DNA of 64,000 nt from Leishmania mexicana MHOM/GT/2001/U1103 (lineage: Eukaryota; Euglenozoa; Kinetoplastea; Trypanosomatida; Trypanosomatidae): contig NC_018312.1 of NCBI RefSeq assembly GCF_000234665.1, forward strand, positions 442,516-506,515, given 5' to 3'. This document shows positions 42,801 to 53,200 of this stretch, in pieces. Numbering within the stretch: position 1 is the first letter of the stretch; every line of letters starts with the position of its first letter. The translations under genes and the position numbers were made by a program. A model generated the notes under the pieces. The model did not search any database and had not been told where the DNA came from. It saw only the letters and a list, made by a program, of their open reading frames with translations.

Positions 42801-45669
42801 TGTCAGGCACACGTCGGGCGAAGGTGCTGTGCAAAACGTCTCCTCAGCTCGAAGAAAAAAAAGATATTTTTTTTCAGGACTCAGGAAGCGAACGAGAAAA
42901 CAAAAAATATGCATTCACGCGCATCCTGTCCCTGCGGGCGCGTGCTCATGGATGTGCGCAGAACGTCGCTTGCCTTTTTTGGCGGTTACCAAGATATGCC
43001 GTGTAGGCGTGGTCGGACAGTGAGTACAACTCTCAAGTGCAATGCTAGCCGTGCCCCGTGTACGCGCGTGTGTGCGTGCTAGCGCTGACGCTGTCTCTTC
43101 GAGTGCTGTGTGGGCCCTGCGAGGTTTCTGTCCGTACTTGGAGGATGCGCGCGCGTTTCTCACCTCTGTTCACGCGAGGATCCATCTTGCCTCTCTCTCT
43201 CCCTCTTTCTCTCCGTTCTACCCCTCAACACAAACACACATACACATATGCATGCGTGCCCTCTCACCCTTTCGACTCCTCCACTTTTTTGTTGTTTCAC
43301 GCACGTCCACCGGAGCATGCTTGTTTTCATGTGTAGAGGGCTACACGGGCTGTAGTCTCGGTGCGCACGGCTGTGCAACACACTCGCTTGAGTGCTGAGG
43401 ACGAATGGCTCTATTCTGGTATCGCATCCCCCCGCTCGTGTGTGCGATACATTGAAGGGGTCAGAGATTGTATCGGGCCTGTCGGTGAGTCCATGTTGGT
43501 TCACATGCGTATGCGTTGGCGAGGGAGGCGATGAGCGCGCGAGTGTTGGCGCAACTTGAAGGTTGCTGCCCCCCCTCCCGCTGTGGGGGCTTTTGACGAA
43601 AAAGAGCGAAACAGGACGAGATGGAAGGTGACAGCGGGGAGACCCACATGTATGCCTGTAGTGCGGGTATTGTTGCCGCGAGTCGAGACGCATCGATGAG
43701 GTCCGCAGAAGAGCGTTGCTGCCGTTGCCTTCGTGCTGAAGTTGCCTTGACTGTGTGCGGAGTGAGTGGGTTGGCGTATGCTGTGCATGCTCTTCCGCCA
43801 GAACGCCTTTCTGACTCTCTAACTTCACAAAGGACAAAGAACTGGAGTGCGGCGAAGAAAGCGGTGGAAGCAAGAGAGACGTGGGAGACGGTATGCGTGT
43901 AAAGTGATTGGTGGTGGGAGGGAAGGTGGAGGACAACGTGCTCGCACCCAGCGCTGCTGGTTCGCCTTCCTTCTCTCACCAACCGCCTTTCGCTCCACTC
44001 TGCCGCCTCTTCTGGCATCTTGCCCTCTCAAGCACCTACTCGCTCTCTCTGTTGCTTCCCTTCACCTCTTCGATGGGGCCTTCAGTGTCATAGCCTTTGG
44101 AGATACTTCTTCGGCAGGTTATGCATCTGCTGGGCCTGTGCGAGACTCTTTATGTGGAATGTGTGCGGCTGCAAAGCGAGGATGTTTGAGGAGCCGTCTT
44201 CCCTTTGCTACTATGGGGACGCCTTGCTCCATAGGAACTTCGCGAGAAGCGACGGCTAGAAAGTCCGCGCACACGCGGAGGCGCTATCGAAGATGCGTGT
44301 GCGAAGAGGGATGGCTCGCGTAATTTAGCGTGCTCACCTTCTGTCTGTCTCTCTTCCTCTCCTACCCTTGTGCGTTGGCGTCCGCGTATACGCACGCGCT
44401 GCCCCTATCTCTCTGTCCATCAACCCAAGCAGATTCAGCTCGTCGGCTGTCGAAGCTAGGTGTCGAAGGAGAGGGTGAGGGAGGGAACAGGCCGCAAGGA
44501 AACGGCAGCGAGTAAGAGCAACAGAAATGTGGTCTGCGTGAAACTAGTGTGTGAGGACCTCCTCGCGTCTCTTTTTTTTGGCCGCCACATCGTGATTCTC
44601 GTCTTACACACCGCTGCTGTCAGCACCTTACCCTTTATCTTTCATCGCCGGCAGTCGTGCCTCTCAGCTGCGCGAAGACCCAGCGATACGGTGCAGAACA
44701 GAAAGGGAAGACACACAGCTGAGCAACCGCAGATTTCATTGTGACGCTCTCCTCTGTAAAGGGTGGCCCGTCAGGTGACGATGGGGGGTTATGGCGCGTA
44801 TCTCTTGCCCCATCACTCCCTCACTCGACTTCTCGTCGCCAAGCGTGTCGCCGAATGTGGTAGTCTCATGACTACCCCAATGGCTACACCGTGCCGTGCG
44901 ACACACCCGATTTGTGTTATGCGACCAGGCTAGAATGATATCTGCTCTCCCCCTTTGCGCGCGATGCTACTACCTGTCCACCGCTCCTCCTGCGCTTCTT
45001 TCTCCTCCTCTCCGGTTGCCTCTTTCGACACGCACGGGAATCGCGCCGTCCTTTGGCAGCTGGCTCCTCTCTACACTTCCCTTTGTGCTCAACGTACGCG
45101 CGACCGGAACGCCCGTTGCCTCCCCCCAGACTCCTTTTCTGCCCTCTCTTCTCTCTTGCGTATCACTTAGTTGCCTGTAAAAGTTTCGAGGAAGTGCGCC
45201 TTCCCTGAATCAGCCGTGTCGCGCATCCCACTCTCTTGAGCACGATAGTTGTGTGTTGGGTGAAGGAATCGGATGTGAAACCCCTGGCCTCTTTCCCCCT
45301 CTTCCCTATTCCCCCTTTGCCCCTCTCCGACGACACCATCTCTCGTCCCGCCTAATCACTCACGCGTCGCTGTAGCCCCTCCCTTCCCCTCCCCGTCCCC
45401 CTCCTTAATTCACCGCACCGCTCTCCATTCCTGCGCCATCCCGGCGTTTTTGTGTGTGTGTGTGTTTGTGTTTCACTCCTCCCTACCGGGTCACGTCCCG
45501 TCCCTCCCCTGCCCTCCCCTCCCCCTCCACCGATCTCTTCTCGTTTCCCGTTGTTTCTTCGCGAAGGAAAGGAACCGCTTCCCCACGGCATCACCTCTCT
45601 TATACGCACATACACACTAATATATATATATATAACGAAACCGCCACACACAAAAAAACGCAGCGCATC
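39846..45669 (+). other. Long gene-poor region between the two MFS genes
   Basis: Nearly 6 kb without a convincing gene. It is T- and C-rich with A-runs (40360s, 41400, 42855, 42898), CA repeats (40338-40356), TA repeats (40637, 40845, 45619-45632) and many biased frames. The largest ATG-started frame, 41391-42323, consists of Phe/Leu/Cys/Ser-rich translation of pyrimidine tracts. A 93-aa frame at 43621-43902 has a more balanced residue mix but no recognisable feature. Probably a very long 3'UTR plus processing signals; an unannotated non-coding RNA cannot be excluded. Confidence 0.45.
45535..45566 (+). promoter_or_regulatory. Candidate spliced-leader acceptor for second MFS gene
   Basis: The tract tcttctcgtttcccgttg and following ends at a GCGAAG (AG at 45565-45566), about 100 nt before the ATG at 45670. 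The leader between them holds a short TA repeat (45619-45632). Prediction only. Confidence 0.45.
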
Positions 45670-47688
45670 ATGAAGCTCGTTGTCGATGAGCTCTACCGGT
45701 CACGGATGCTGATGGCCGGGGTGTATTTGGGTCTTGCCATCAGCTCCACGTCTGGTTTCAGCATCTTCACGGAGCACCTGCGCAACAAGTACAACTTCAA
45801 TCAGGCGGACATCACAACGATCAGCACCGTGGGCAACTGTTGCGGCTATCTTGTCTTCTTCGCCGGCATCTTGTTCGACTTTGCTGGGCCGAAGGTGCTG
45901 TTTCCGATTGCCGGGTTTTTGGGCTTTCTCGGGTACCTTCTCTTTGGGCTTGCTTTCGACAATATCATCACGAGCAAGAGCAAGGAAACGGCCCTCATTC
46001 AGTTTTGCATCTTCAATGCCATCTTGTACTTTGGATGCCCAGCCATGGACGTGGCAACGTTGATGCCGCTCATGGTCAACTTTCCGCTGGAGCGCGGGTA
46101 CATGGTGATTATCCAGAAGACCTTCTCTGGCCTTGGCACATCGGTGCTCATGGCGTACTTCAACGGCTGGTTCCTTAACCTGGACGCGAAGCATGCAAGC
46201 AACTACTCGGGCTACGCCTACTTTGTCGGCGCACAGATTTTTTTCTGCTCCATGCTGGGGTTCTACTTTATTGACCTCGCCCCGTACACGCCGTGCCAGT
46301 TTCGGCGGAACCGCCTCACCGAAGAGCAGGCCGCTGAGAGGAAGGCCACGCTGGCTGTCTACAACAAACAGCACGCCTCCTCCCGGCGTCTGTACATTGG
46401 TTGCTTCATGGTTGGTGTCAACCTCATCTTTCTCGCCGTCAGCTCGATCGTGACGGGTTACGTGCCCACCAAGAAGAGCGGCTTCGTCGCCATCTCTGTG
46501 ATAGCGGTGACTCTGCTAGCGCTCTTCTCCCTCATGGGGCTACCTATCCAGTTCCTTGGGCGCTACCCTGTCATCAAGAAGCGTCACCCCCACTTCCCCA
46601 GCCTTGGCTACTCGGACGACGTGCCGGAGGAGGCGGAGGCGGTCCGCGAGAGCAAGTTTACGGACATCGATGGAATGGAGGCCGCGGCTGATACCGGCGA
46701 CGCTGCGTGGCAGCGGAACAGCGTCAGCAGGGAGCCGACGACCGTGCGAAACTCAACTGACGGGCAGCGTGTCGGCGGCGTAGGCAGCGCGAACGTGGCT
46801 GGCGTTGATGCGATGGGGGCGAAAGGAAGTGATGAGATTGCCTGTGGGGTGCAAACCTACGAGGAGGACGAGGCGGCAAGTCCGCTGAAGTCGGATACTG
46901 TAGAGGAGGAAGAGGGAGCCGCCCCTGCGCCGCAGACGAACCTCGCCGGTGACCCACAATACAAGCAATCGTTCTGGCGTAACCTCCTCACGATCGATCT
47001 GTGGCTCTTCTGGGTTAGCTTCTTCGGCATGTGGGGAACCGGCACCGTGATGCAGATGAACGCAGCGCAGATCTACCGCAGTAAGAACTTGGGCGTGTAC
47101 GACCAGTCCCGCCTCTCTCTCTATGTCGCCCTCATCGGCGTCGGCAGCGCTATTGGCGGTATCGTGAGCGGCAGTCTGGACATTTGGCTCATTCGGCGCA
47201 AGGCGACCTCCACGAACGAGATCTTGACGACCACCTTTCTTCCAGTTGGTGCGGTGCTGCTGCTCGCCTCCTACCTCCTCTTCGCGGTGATCCCATCGGA
47301 GGGTCTTGTCTTGCCCTTCCTCCTTGGCTCCATCGGCACCGGTATGGGTTGGGGCCTTGGTGCTCTAAGCGTGCGCATCGTCTACGCGAACGACATTGGC
47401 AAGCACTACAACTTCATGTTCTCCTCCGGCTTTGTCAGCACCATCGCCTTAAACCGCTTCATGTTCGGCGGCATGTTCGACAAGGAGGCCAGCCGCCTTG
47501 GCACAGCCCCCAACTGCAACCAGCCGTCCTGTGTGCGGAATCAGATGCTTATCCTTATGGCAGTGAACGCCATCTCCACGATAGCGGCCGTCTTGGTGCA
47601 CCTCCGCTTCCGTCGCTTCGTGCGCCAGGAGCGGGCGAAGCAGGCCGAGGCGGCGCTGGCGCTGGAGGAGAAGAGCAAGAGCGACTGA
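45670..47688 (+). CDS. Nodulin-like MFS transporter (copy 2)
   Basis: The predicted protein has 672 aa; the ATG at 45670 is the first in frame. It is a clear paralogue of the gene at 37237: the same N-terminal layout (MAGVYLGLAISSTSGFSIFT, then NFNQADITTISTVGNCCGYL, GILFDFAGP), the shared NFPLERGYMVIIQKTFSGLG block, and the C-half motifs VMQMNAAQIYRS and ANDIGKHYNFMFSSGFVSTI followed by NRFMFG. About 12 hydrophobic segments are visible. The central cytosolic loop (about 320-425) is longer, acidic and quite unlike the first copy. The two likely arose by an old tandem duplication and have diverged well. Substrate is unknown; MFS transport of metal or an organic solute is the family expectation. 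Confidence 0.88.
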   Translation: MKLVVDELYRSRMLMAGVYLGLAISSTSGFSIFTEHLRNKYNFNQADITTISTVGNCCGYLVFFAGILFDFAGPKVLFPIAGFLGFLGYLLFGLAFDNIITSKSKETALIQFCIFNAILYFGCPAMDVATLMPLMVNFPLERGYMVIIQKTFSGLGTSVLMAYFNGWFLNLDAKHASNYSGYAYFVGAQIFFCSMLGFYFIDLAPYTPCQFRRNRLTEEQAAERKATLAVYNKQHASSRRLYIGCFMVGVNLIFLAVSSIVTGYVPTKKSGFVAISVIAVTLLALFSLMGLPIQFLGRYPVIKKRHPHFPSLGYSDDVPEEAEAVRESKFTDIDGMEAAADTGDAAWQRNSVSREPTTVRNSTDGQRVGGVGSANVAGVDAMGAKGSDEIACGVQTYEEDEAASPLKSDTVEEEEGAAPAPQTNLAGDPQYKQSFWRNLLTIDLWLFWVSFFGMWGTGTVMQMNAAQIYRSKNLGVYDQSRLSLYVALIGVGSAIGGIVSGSLDIWLIRRKATSTNEILTTTFLPVGAVLLLASYLLFAVIPSEGLVLPFLLGSIGTGMGWGLGALSVRIVYANDIGKHYNFMFSSGFVSTIALNRFMFGGMFDKEASRLGTAPNCNQPSCVRNQMLILMAVNAISTIAAVLVHLRFRRFVRQERAKQAEAALALEEKSKSD

Positions 47689-49266
47689 CCACCGGTGTAC
47701 GGGGTGAGCACCTAGCAAGCGCATCAGCTGGGAGGGGTGGGGCACGCGCACGTGTGCGCACTCTGCAGTGATGGAGGGTGTAGCCAGACAGAAAAAAGAA
47801 AACTGTGACTTGCGTGCAATCGTGCAGAAGAAGGCTGACGCCTTCCTTCTCATCTGCTCAGGGTTAATCGCCAGGATCGCCGTTTTCGAGTGCCGCTCTT
47901 CGCCTCCGCGGTGTCTCCTCCCCTTCGCCTTTTTCATGCCGTCGGTCTTTTTTTGCTTCCTAAGCCAAGAGCTTCCACAGCGAGAGACCTGCCAAGGTGA
48001 TTCCCCCCCTTTTCCTCCCTCCCGCCGTAAGAAGAAAAAATCTGATATACAGCATGCGTCGCGTCATGGTGCGCTATGCTGCATTGGAGAGCAAACAACA
48101 ACAAAAAAACGCAACACCCCCCTCCAAACGAACACAGAGTAAAAAAGCTAGGAAAGCAAAAAAAGAGGGGAGTGGTGGCAAGAGAGCGCGTAGGATCTCT
48201 CCCTCCCTCCCCGACGTCGCTGCTGCTATTGCATTCTCCGAGGCGTGCGTGCGCACTCGCGTGAGTGTGCGGGTCTCCTGTAGGGAGGAGGAGGATGAGA
48301 GCACACACAACACATTGCTGTTTTCTTATGAACCTCTTGTATGTGTGTCTGTGTGTTCGAGTGCGTATATTTTGACCAGCCTTCGAGTATCCCTCTCTCT
48401 CTTTCCTTTTTTTTCGTCCTCCCATTTCCTCGAATGCATGTCGATTATTTTTTTTCGTTCTCGTTTTTTTTTAACGCAGAGCATGACTCTTTTTTATTTT
48501 ATTTTTGTATGTTCACTTATGCTTGTCTCGCTTCTCTCGATGCGTGGTTCTCTGTGTATGTTGGAGTGCCGTCCTCTCGCTTCGTCCCCCCATTGCATTC
48601 TGCTTGGGGCTCGCTGCCTTCGTTCTCCACGTGCCTAACAGACGCACGCACATCACAGCCACCCCCCCCATCCGAAGAAGCCGCGATATGTGCTTTTTCT
48701 TTCTCTTCGCTTCACGTGGTTCCTCTTTGCTTCCTCGGCCGCTGTGCGTCTGTGCGTCGCTTGTCTTTCACCTCAGTTCTGTTCTTTTTCGCTCCCTCAT
48801 CCACCAGCGAAGACGCGCTGCGTTTTTCCTTTTTTTTCGGTGGAGAGAGAGAGAAGGGCCTCCCGTCCTCTCGCCCGCTTTTTGCCCCAGCGCTTCGGAA
48901 AACGCATCGGAACGTGCGTTTTTTTTTGTTCTTTGATGTATTGGCACGCGTGCGTGCGTGGAGTGCTTGTCAGCGTTTCTTTTTCGTTTTTGTGTGTGTG
49001 GGTGGGTGGAGGGGGGGATCTGTGCTTTCACAACCCCACTGACCGCCGTACACCACTTGACCTGGCGAAAGGAATGAGAGAAAAGAATGGCGAGCCCACG
49101 GAGCGTTGCGTAAAAGTGGGTCGTGTGCCAGTCGGAACTAGAAGGGAAGAAGCGCACCCGTACGTACATCGTGGGAGGCGTTTATTACAGCTCACTGTTC
49201 CAGGGCGTGGTCTTGAGTGCTGCCTTTCCCTTTCGTGGTGTGCAAGCCGGTTTTACCGCATATGAT
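47689..49266 (+). other. Intergenic region, 1.6 kb
   Basis: T/C-rich with long T-runs (48408-48417, 48449-48475, 48823-48840). Frames such as 48341-49042 only translate pyrimidine tracts. I see no gene. Confidence 0.5.
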
Positions 49267-49367
49267 GCTCTCGTGGCGCAGTCGGCAAAACTGCAGCAGC
49301 CGGCGAAATGGTGGAGGAGGGGATGCAAGGGTTCGAGATCTTCTGACTAGGTAAACAAGCGAGACTC
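49267..49367 (+). tRNA. tRNA-like Pol III element (degenerate or pseudo-tRNA)
   Basis: GCTCTCG TGGCGCAGTCGG at 49267-49285 has the look of a tRNA 5' end with a perfect A box (TGGCGCAGTCGG). GGTTCGAG at 49330-49337 looks like a B box, but the following bases deviate (GATC where AxTCC is usual). A segment CGAGACT at 49360-49366 can pair with most of the 5' stem, and TTTTT at 49371-49375 could terminate Pol III. I cannot fold a proper anticodon arm, and the length (about 101 nt) is too great for an ordinary tRNA. It may be a tRNA pseudogene, a Pol III promoter, or chance. Confidence 0.25.
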
Positions 49368-49375
49368 CAGTTTTT

Positions 49376-50225
49376 CAGTCGCCTATTAGGTGTCTGCTGC
49401 TTGGATAAGGATGCTCATGTAGCGTGGTAATGAAAAGACTTTACAGATGACGAGAAAGCATGCGCGAAGGTATACGTGTGTGTTTGTGTGTATGCTCATC
49501 AGTGGGGGGCAAGTGAGCGCACTGTTGACACGACGCAGCACTTGTCGGGGTCGTTGAAGGGTGATAAATTCCATGCACGTGCATTGCAAGCAACGAAGAA
49601 CAACGAAGTACAATTCATGCGCGGCCGACCAGCGCCTTCGCGAGTCGCATGGAGAGAAACGGAAGCGTGCGCAACCCGCAGTCCTCCATTCCATGTTCTA
49701 TGGGGTTTGGCAATCGGTGTAAACAGCGGGGAGGAGGAGGAGGAGGAAGAAAAAGCGCAAAGACCAAGAGGCTGTGGAGTAGCGGCTCCGCTCATGTAGA
49801 CGACCCCCTCCTCCTTCGCCCGCTTTTTTTGTGTCTTCCCTTTTGCTCATACGATCCATCAGGCTCTCCTCCTCGTTTTATGCGCGCCCTTTTCGTTGCC
49901 CCTCCGCCCCCCCCCTCCCGCTCTCTTTCTCTCTCGACCTCTGCGCACGCGCATCTAGCAGCGCAAGCGATCAGTGGACGCTGTCAAGGACTTGCGTGCC
50001 TTTCGAGGTTTCCTCTCACACCTTCGTAACCTTTTCTGCTCGCTTATCGTTATTCTTTGGTGCGTTTGCATCCCTTCGCTGCTTCGAGCTCGTGTTGCTG
50101 AAGTCTTCGCGGGCTCTCGTGGCGCTGTGCTCCTCGCGCGTGTTTTCTTTTTACTCTGTTCACGCCACATTCTCCAGGTGAACACCATTCACGCCTTCAT
50201 CCACCTCCGTCAAGGTCGAAACCAG
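49376..50225 (+). other. Intergenic region / 5'UTR of ASNSD1-like gene
   Basis: Contains GGA repeats at about 49727-49750 and two acceptor candidates: the tract 49907-49957 ending in CTAG and the tract 50138-50178 ending in CTCCAG. There is no ATG between 49958 and 50226, which supports the chosen start. Confidence 0.55.
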
Positions 50226-53200
50226 ATGTGCGGCATCTGCCTTCTTGTGCGGCAGAAGCTCGTGAACGCCGCGGCCACCACTACGCCGGAGCTAGCTTCA
50301 CCGAAAAAAGAATCGCAGCAGCAGTCCGCAAAGTCCAGCACGGCGGCTTCACACTCGAATTCCTTTTATCTGCCACAAGACGAGGTGTTGCACCAGCAGC
50401 GCCACAGCCACGACTCCAACGGCGTAAGCAGCGCCACCTCTTTTTCGTCATGGGAGGGGCAGACGCACAGTCTCACCCCATGCCTGTGCACGCAGACGGG
50501 GTTGGATGTGAAGAACTTCCTCAGCAGCAACAGCAGCGAAACGGTCGATGACCTCTTCACAGAAATGGTTCACAATCTGCGCCGCCGTGGCCCTAACACG
50601 TACGGCATCACCCGGCGATCCTTCTCCACGGTCTGCCAGGTGCTCACTGACGGCGGCGTCTCGCTGATGCATCCTGTGCCGTCCATTTCATCAGCAGTAA
50701 TGGCGAACGACGGGGACGCGATAACTAGCACCACTGCCCCGCACGCGTCCGTGCCTGCAAGCGCCGCCGTAAACGTTCGTACGGAGGTTGCAGGAGTCGC
50801 GTCTGTTCTTGGCCTGCGCGGCCACTCTACCGTCGCGCAGCCCTACGACGTGAACGTGGAGACGGACGCCGAAGAAGACGGCCCTATCAATTCGTGGGAC
50901 TACCGCTCTTCCCTCTTGTGGAACGGAGAGATATTTGGCGGCGCTCTCTGTCCGCCTCCGTGGGGCTCCGACACGGTGCTGTTGGCGAGCCGCCTCTCTC
51001 AAATGGAGTTGGAGTGCGTGAACATGACACAAGAGACCTCATCAGGGCCCAAGCTGCCCCCGCTGGCGCAGCGCCAGCGCATCTTCCTGCACAAGTGCAC
51101 CACGTTGTTTGAGCAGCAAGTGGAGGGGCCGTACAGCTTTATCTTCATTGCGACGCGGCTTCGTCTCGCCATCTTTGGGCGAGATCCACTCGGTCGGCAC
51201 TCGCTCCTCACACACGTTCGCGTGACCGTGCCACCGTCAAACTCGGGACACAAGTCCACCGCAAGTGGCGTCGGCCCAGCGGCGACGCATGAATTTCCGG
51301 AAGAGTTGGATGTGCAGCTCATTGTCAGCTCCGTCGGTGTGCAGCACCGCCCGCCGGCTAGCTCCACGGACCTCACCTCAGCTCTTTCCTCTTCCTCACA
51401 GGTCACGAGCAGCACCACCAACCTCTTGCCGCAGCCGGGCGATGCCGAAAAGCTGACTCTTAATGGCGCGGTCAAGTCGAAGCGACCTCGCCATGAGAAA
51501 GCGGTGCCGACGACTACGTCGTTAGAAATCGCCTCCCCTCTTCCATCTCCTCCTGTGCTGCGTCCGGAGCAGCTGTCGTCACTGAGTGCAGGGGACGAGA
51601 ACGACGACGAAAGTGGTGATGTTGCCGGTGCCGAATACCGAGAGGTCTGCTGGCAAGAGGTCGGCGTCACAGGACTCTTCGCCGTCCCTCTGCAGGCCCC
51701 TCTCGTCTGCCACGATACTGCGGCGGCGGCAGTGGAGGCGGAGGCGTGGTCTGCTGATCTTGCCGGCTCTGAAGGCAGGGCGGCGCACCAGTCGCTTAAT
51801 CTTCATCCCGTCTGCCTGTCCGCAGCGACAGTGATGAACGGCGCCGGTGACGGGTATCAAACCAGTCTCCGTGCCGCTCACGTGATGCTCTTGCACTGCC
51901 CCTGGCAGCGATCAAACCACCTTGTGCATCCGCTTCTGCGCACAGTCGGGTTGCCGATGGTGCCGCACGAGCCGCCGTCTTTTGAGCTCATTCTCGCGCA
52001 CGAGGAGATTGCAGTGCTGCCGGAGCCGCTTCTGCACTGGGCGCGCCACCTGATGAAGAGCATCCAGCCTGAGGAGGCACTGGACCAGAGCTGGGTGGAC
52101 TGGGCTGCTGCACATTACATGTTAGCTCTTGCTGTCTCGATGCACCGCCGCATCACCGTGGCGAACGCTGGCGCAGTGGACGGCCGCGATGCGCAGGAGC
52201 TGACGACCGCACGTCGGCGGCCCCTGTGTATTCTTTTTTCCGGGGGCATCGACTGCACCGTCATCGCCGCCCTAGCGCACTACCTGCTGCCGGTGGAGAC
52301 CCCTATTGAATTGGTAAACGTGGCATTCGGCGAGACGCCAGAGCAGGCGCCCGACCGCGTCGCCGCCTTCCGCTCCATGGAGGAGCTTCTGCGCCTCCCG
52401 CTTCTTCACACGTCGGGCGACGACGCGGGGGCAGGTGGCGCAGGGGCAGCAGCTGCCACGCCGGAGCGGGAATGGCGCCTGATCTTGGTGGACGTCCCGT
52501 CGAAATCAACCGCGGACAGCGCCCATATAAAGGACTTGCTCGTCCCGCGGCACACCGTTATGGATCTCGACATTGGCACGGCGCTCTGGCATGCTGCGCG
52601 TGCCTCAGGACGCATGCAGAGTTTGCGCCCCAGCGACGTGGCGGGCGGTAGCGCACCGGCGACGACCACGGCACGTGGTAGTCCGACGTCAGCTTCCACC
52701 CCCGTGCGCATCGGCATGGGCACTCCCACCGTCACGCTGGACGAGTTCTCCAAACACTTTCGCGCCTACACAGGTGCGACTCCCGTCGCCAGCTTTCCGC
52801 CCGACGGTGCGACACCGGACGCGTGGCTCCCCGGCAGCGCTTCCGCCTTGCTCGCCAGCAACGCCGCGCACGCGACGGCGGCCACCCTGTCGACGTCCTC
52901 GTCGTCCGGGTCTATGGATCCCGACTCTGTGGCGAACGCGCAGAAGTACCAAATTCTGGTGGACGTTCTTGTCAAGGAAGGACGCAGTGGCTCTGGTCCG
53001 CACACGCCAGTGCTGCTGTCTACGCTTGGCAAGGAGTACAGTCTCTTTCTCCACCCGCACATCAAGCGCTACGGGTACAAGAAGCTCGGCAGCTTCTTGA
53101 ACGACGCAGCCAAGGCCGGGTACGTCAAGTTCGCGCCGGACGCCCCATCCAAGGCGGTGCGGCTCTGCCGACCTTGCGACATGCGACGGGCCACTGCCGT

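Noticed and set aside
43621..43902. 93-codon ATG-started frame with a more balanced residue mix
   Set aside because: No recognisable motif and no clear pyrimidine-AG acceptor directly upstream. It is the best small-gene candidate in the gap, but not enough to annotate.
48341..49042. 233-codon + frame before the tRNA-like element
   Set aside because: Phe/Ser/Leu-rich translation of T-runs; no coding character.
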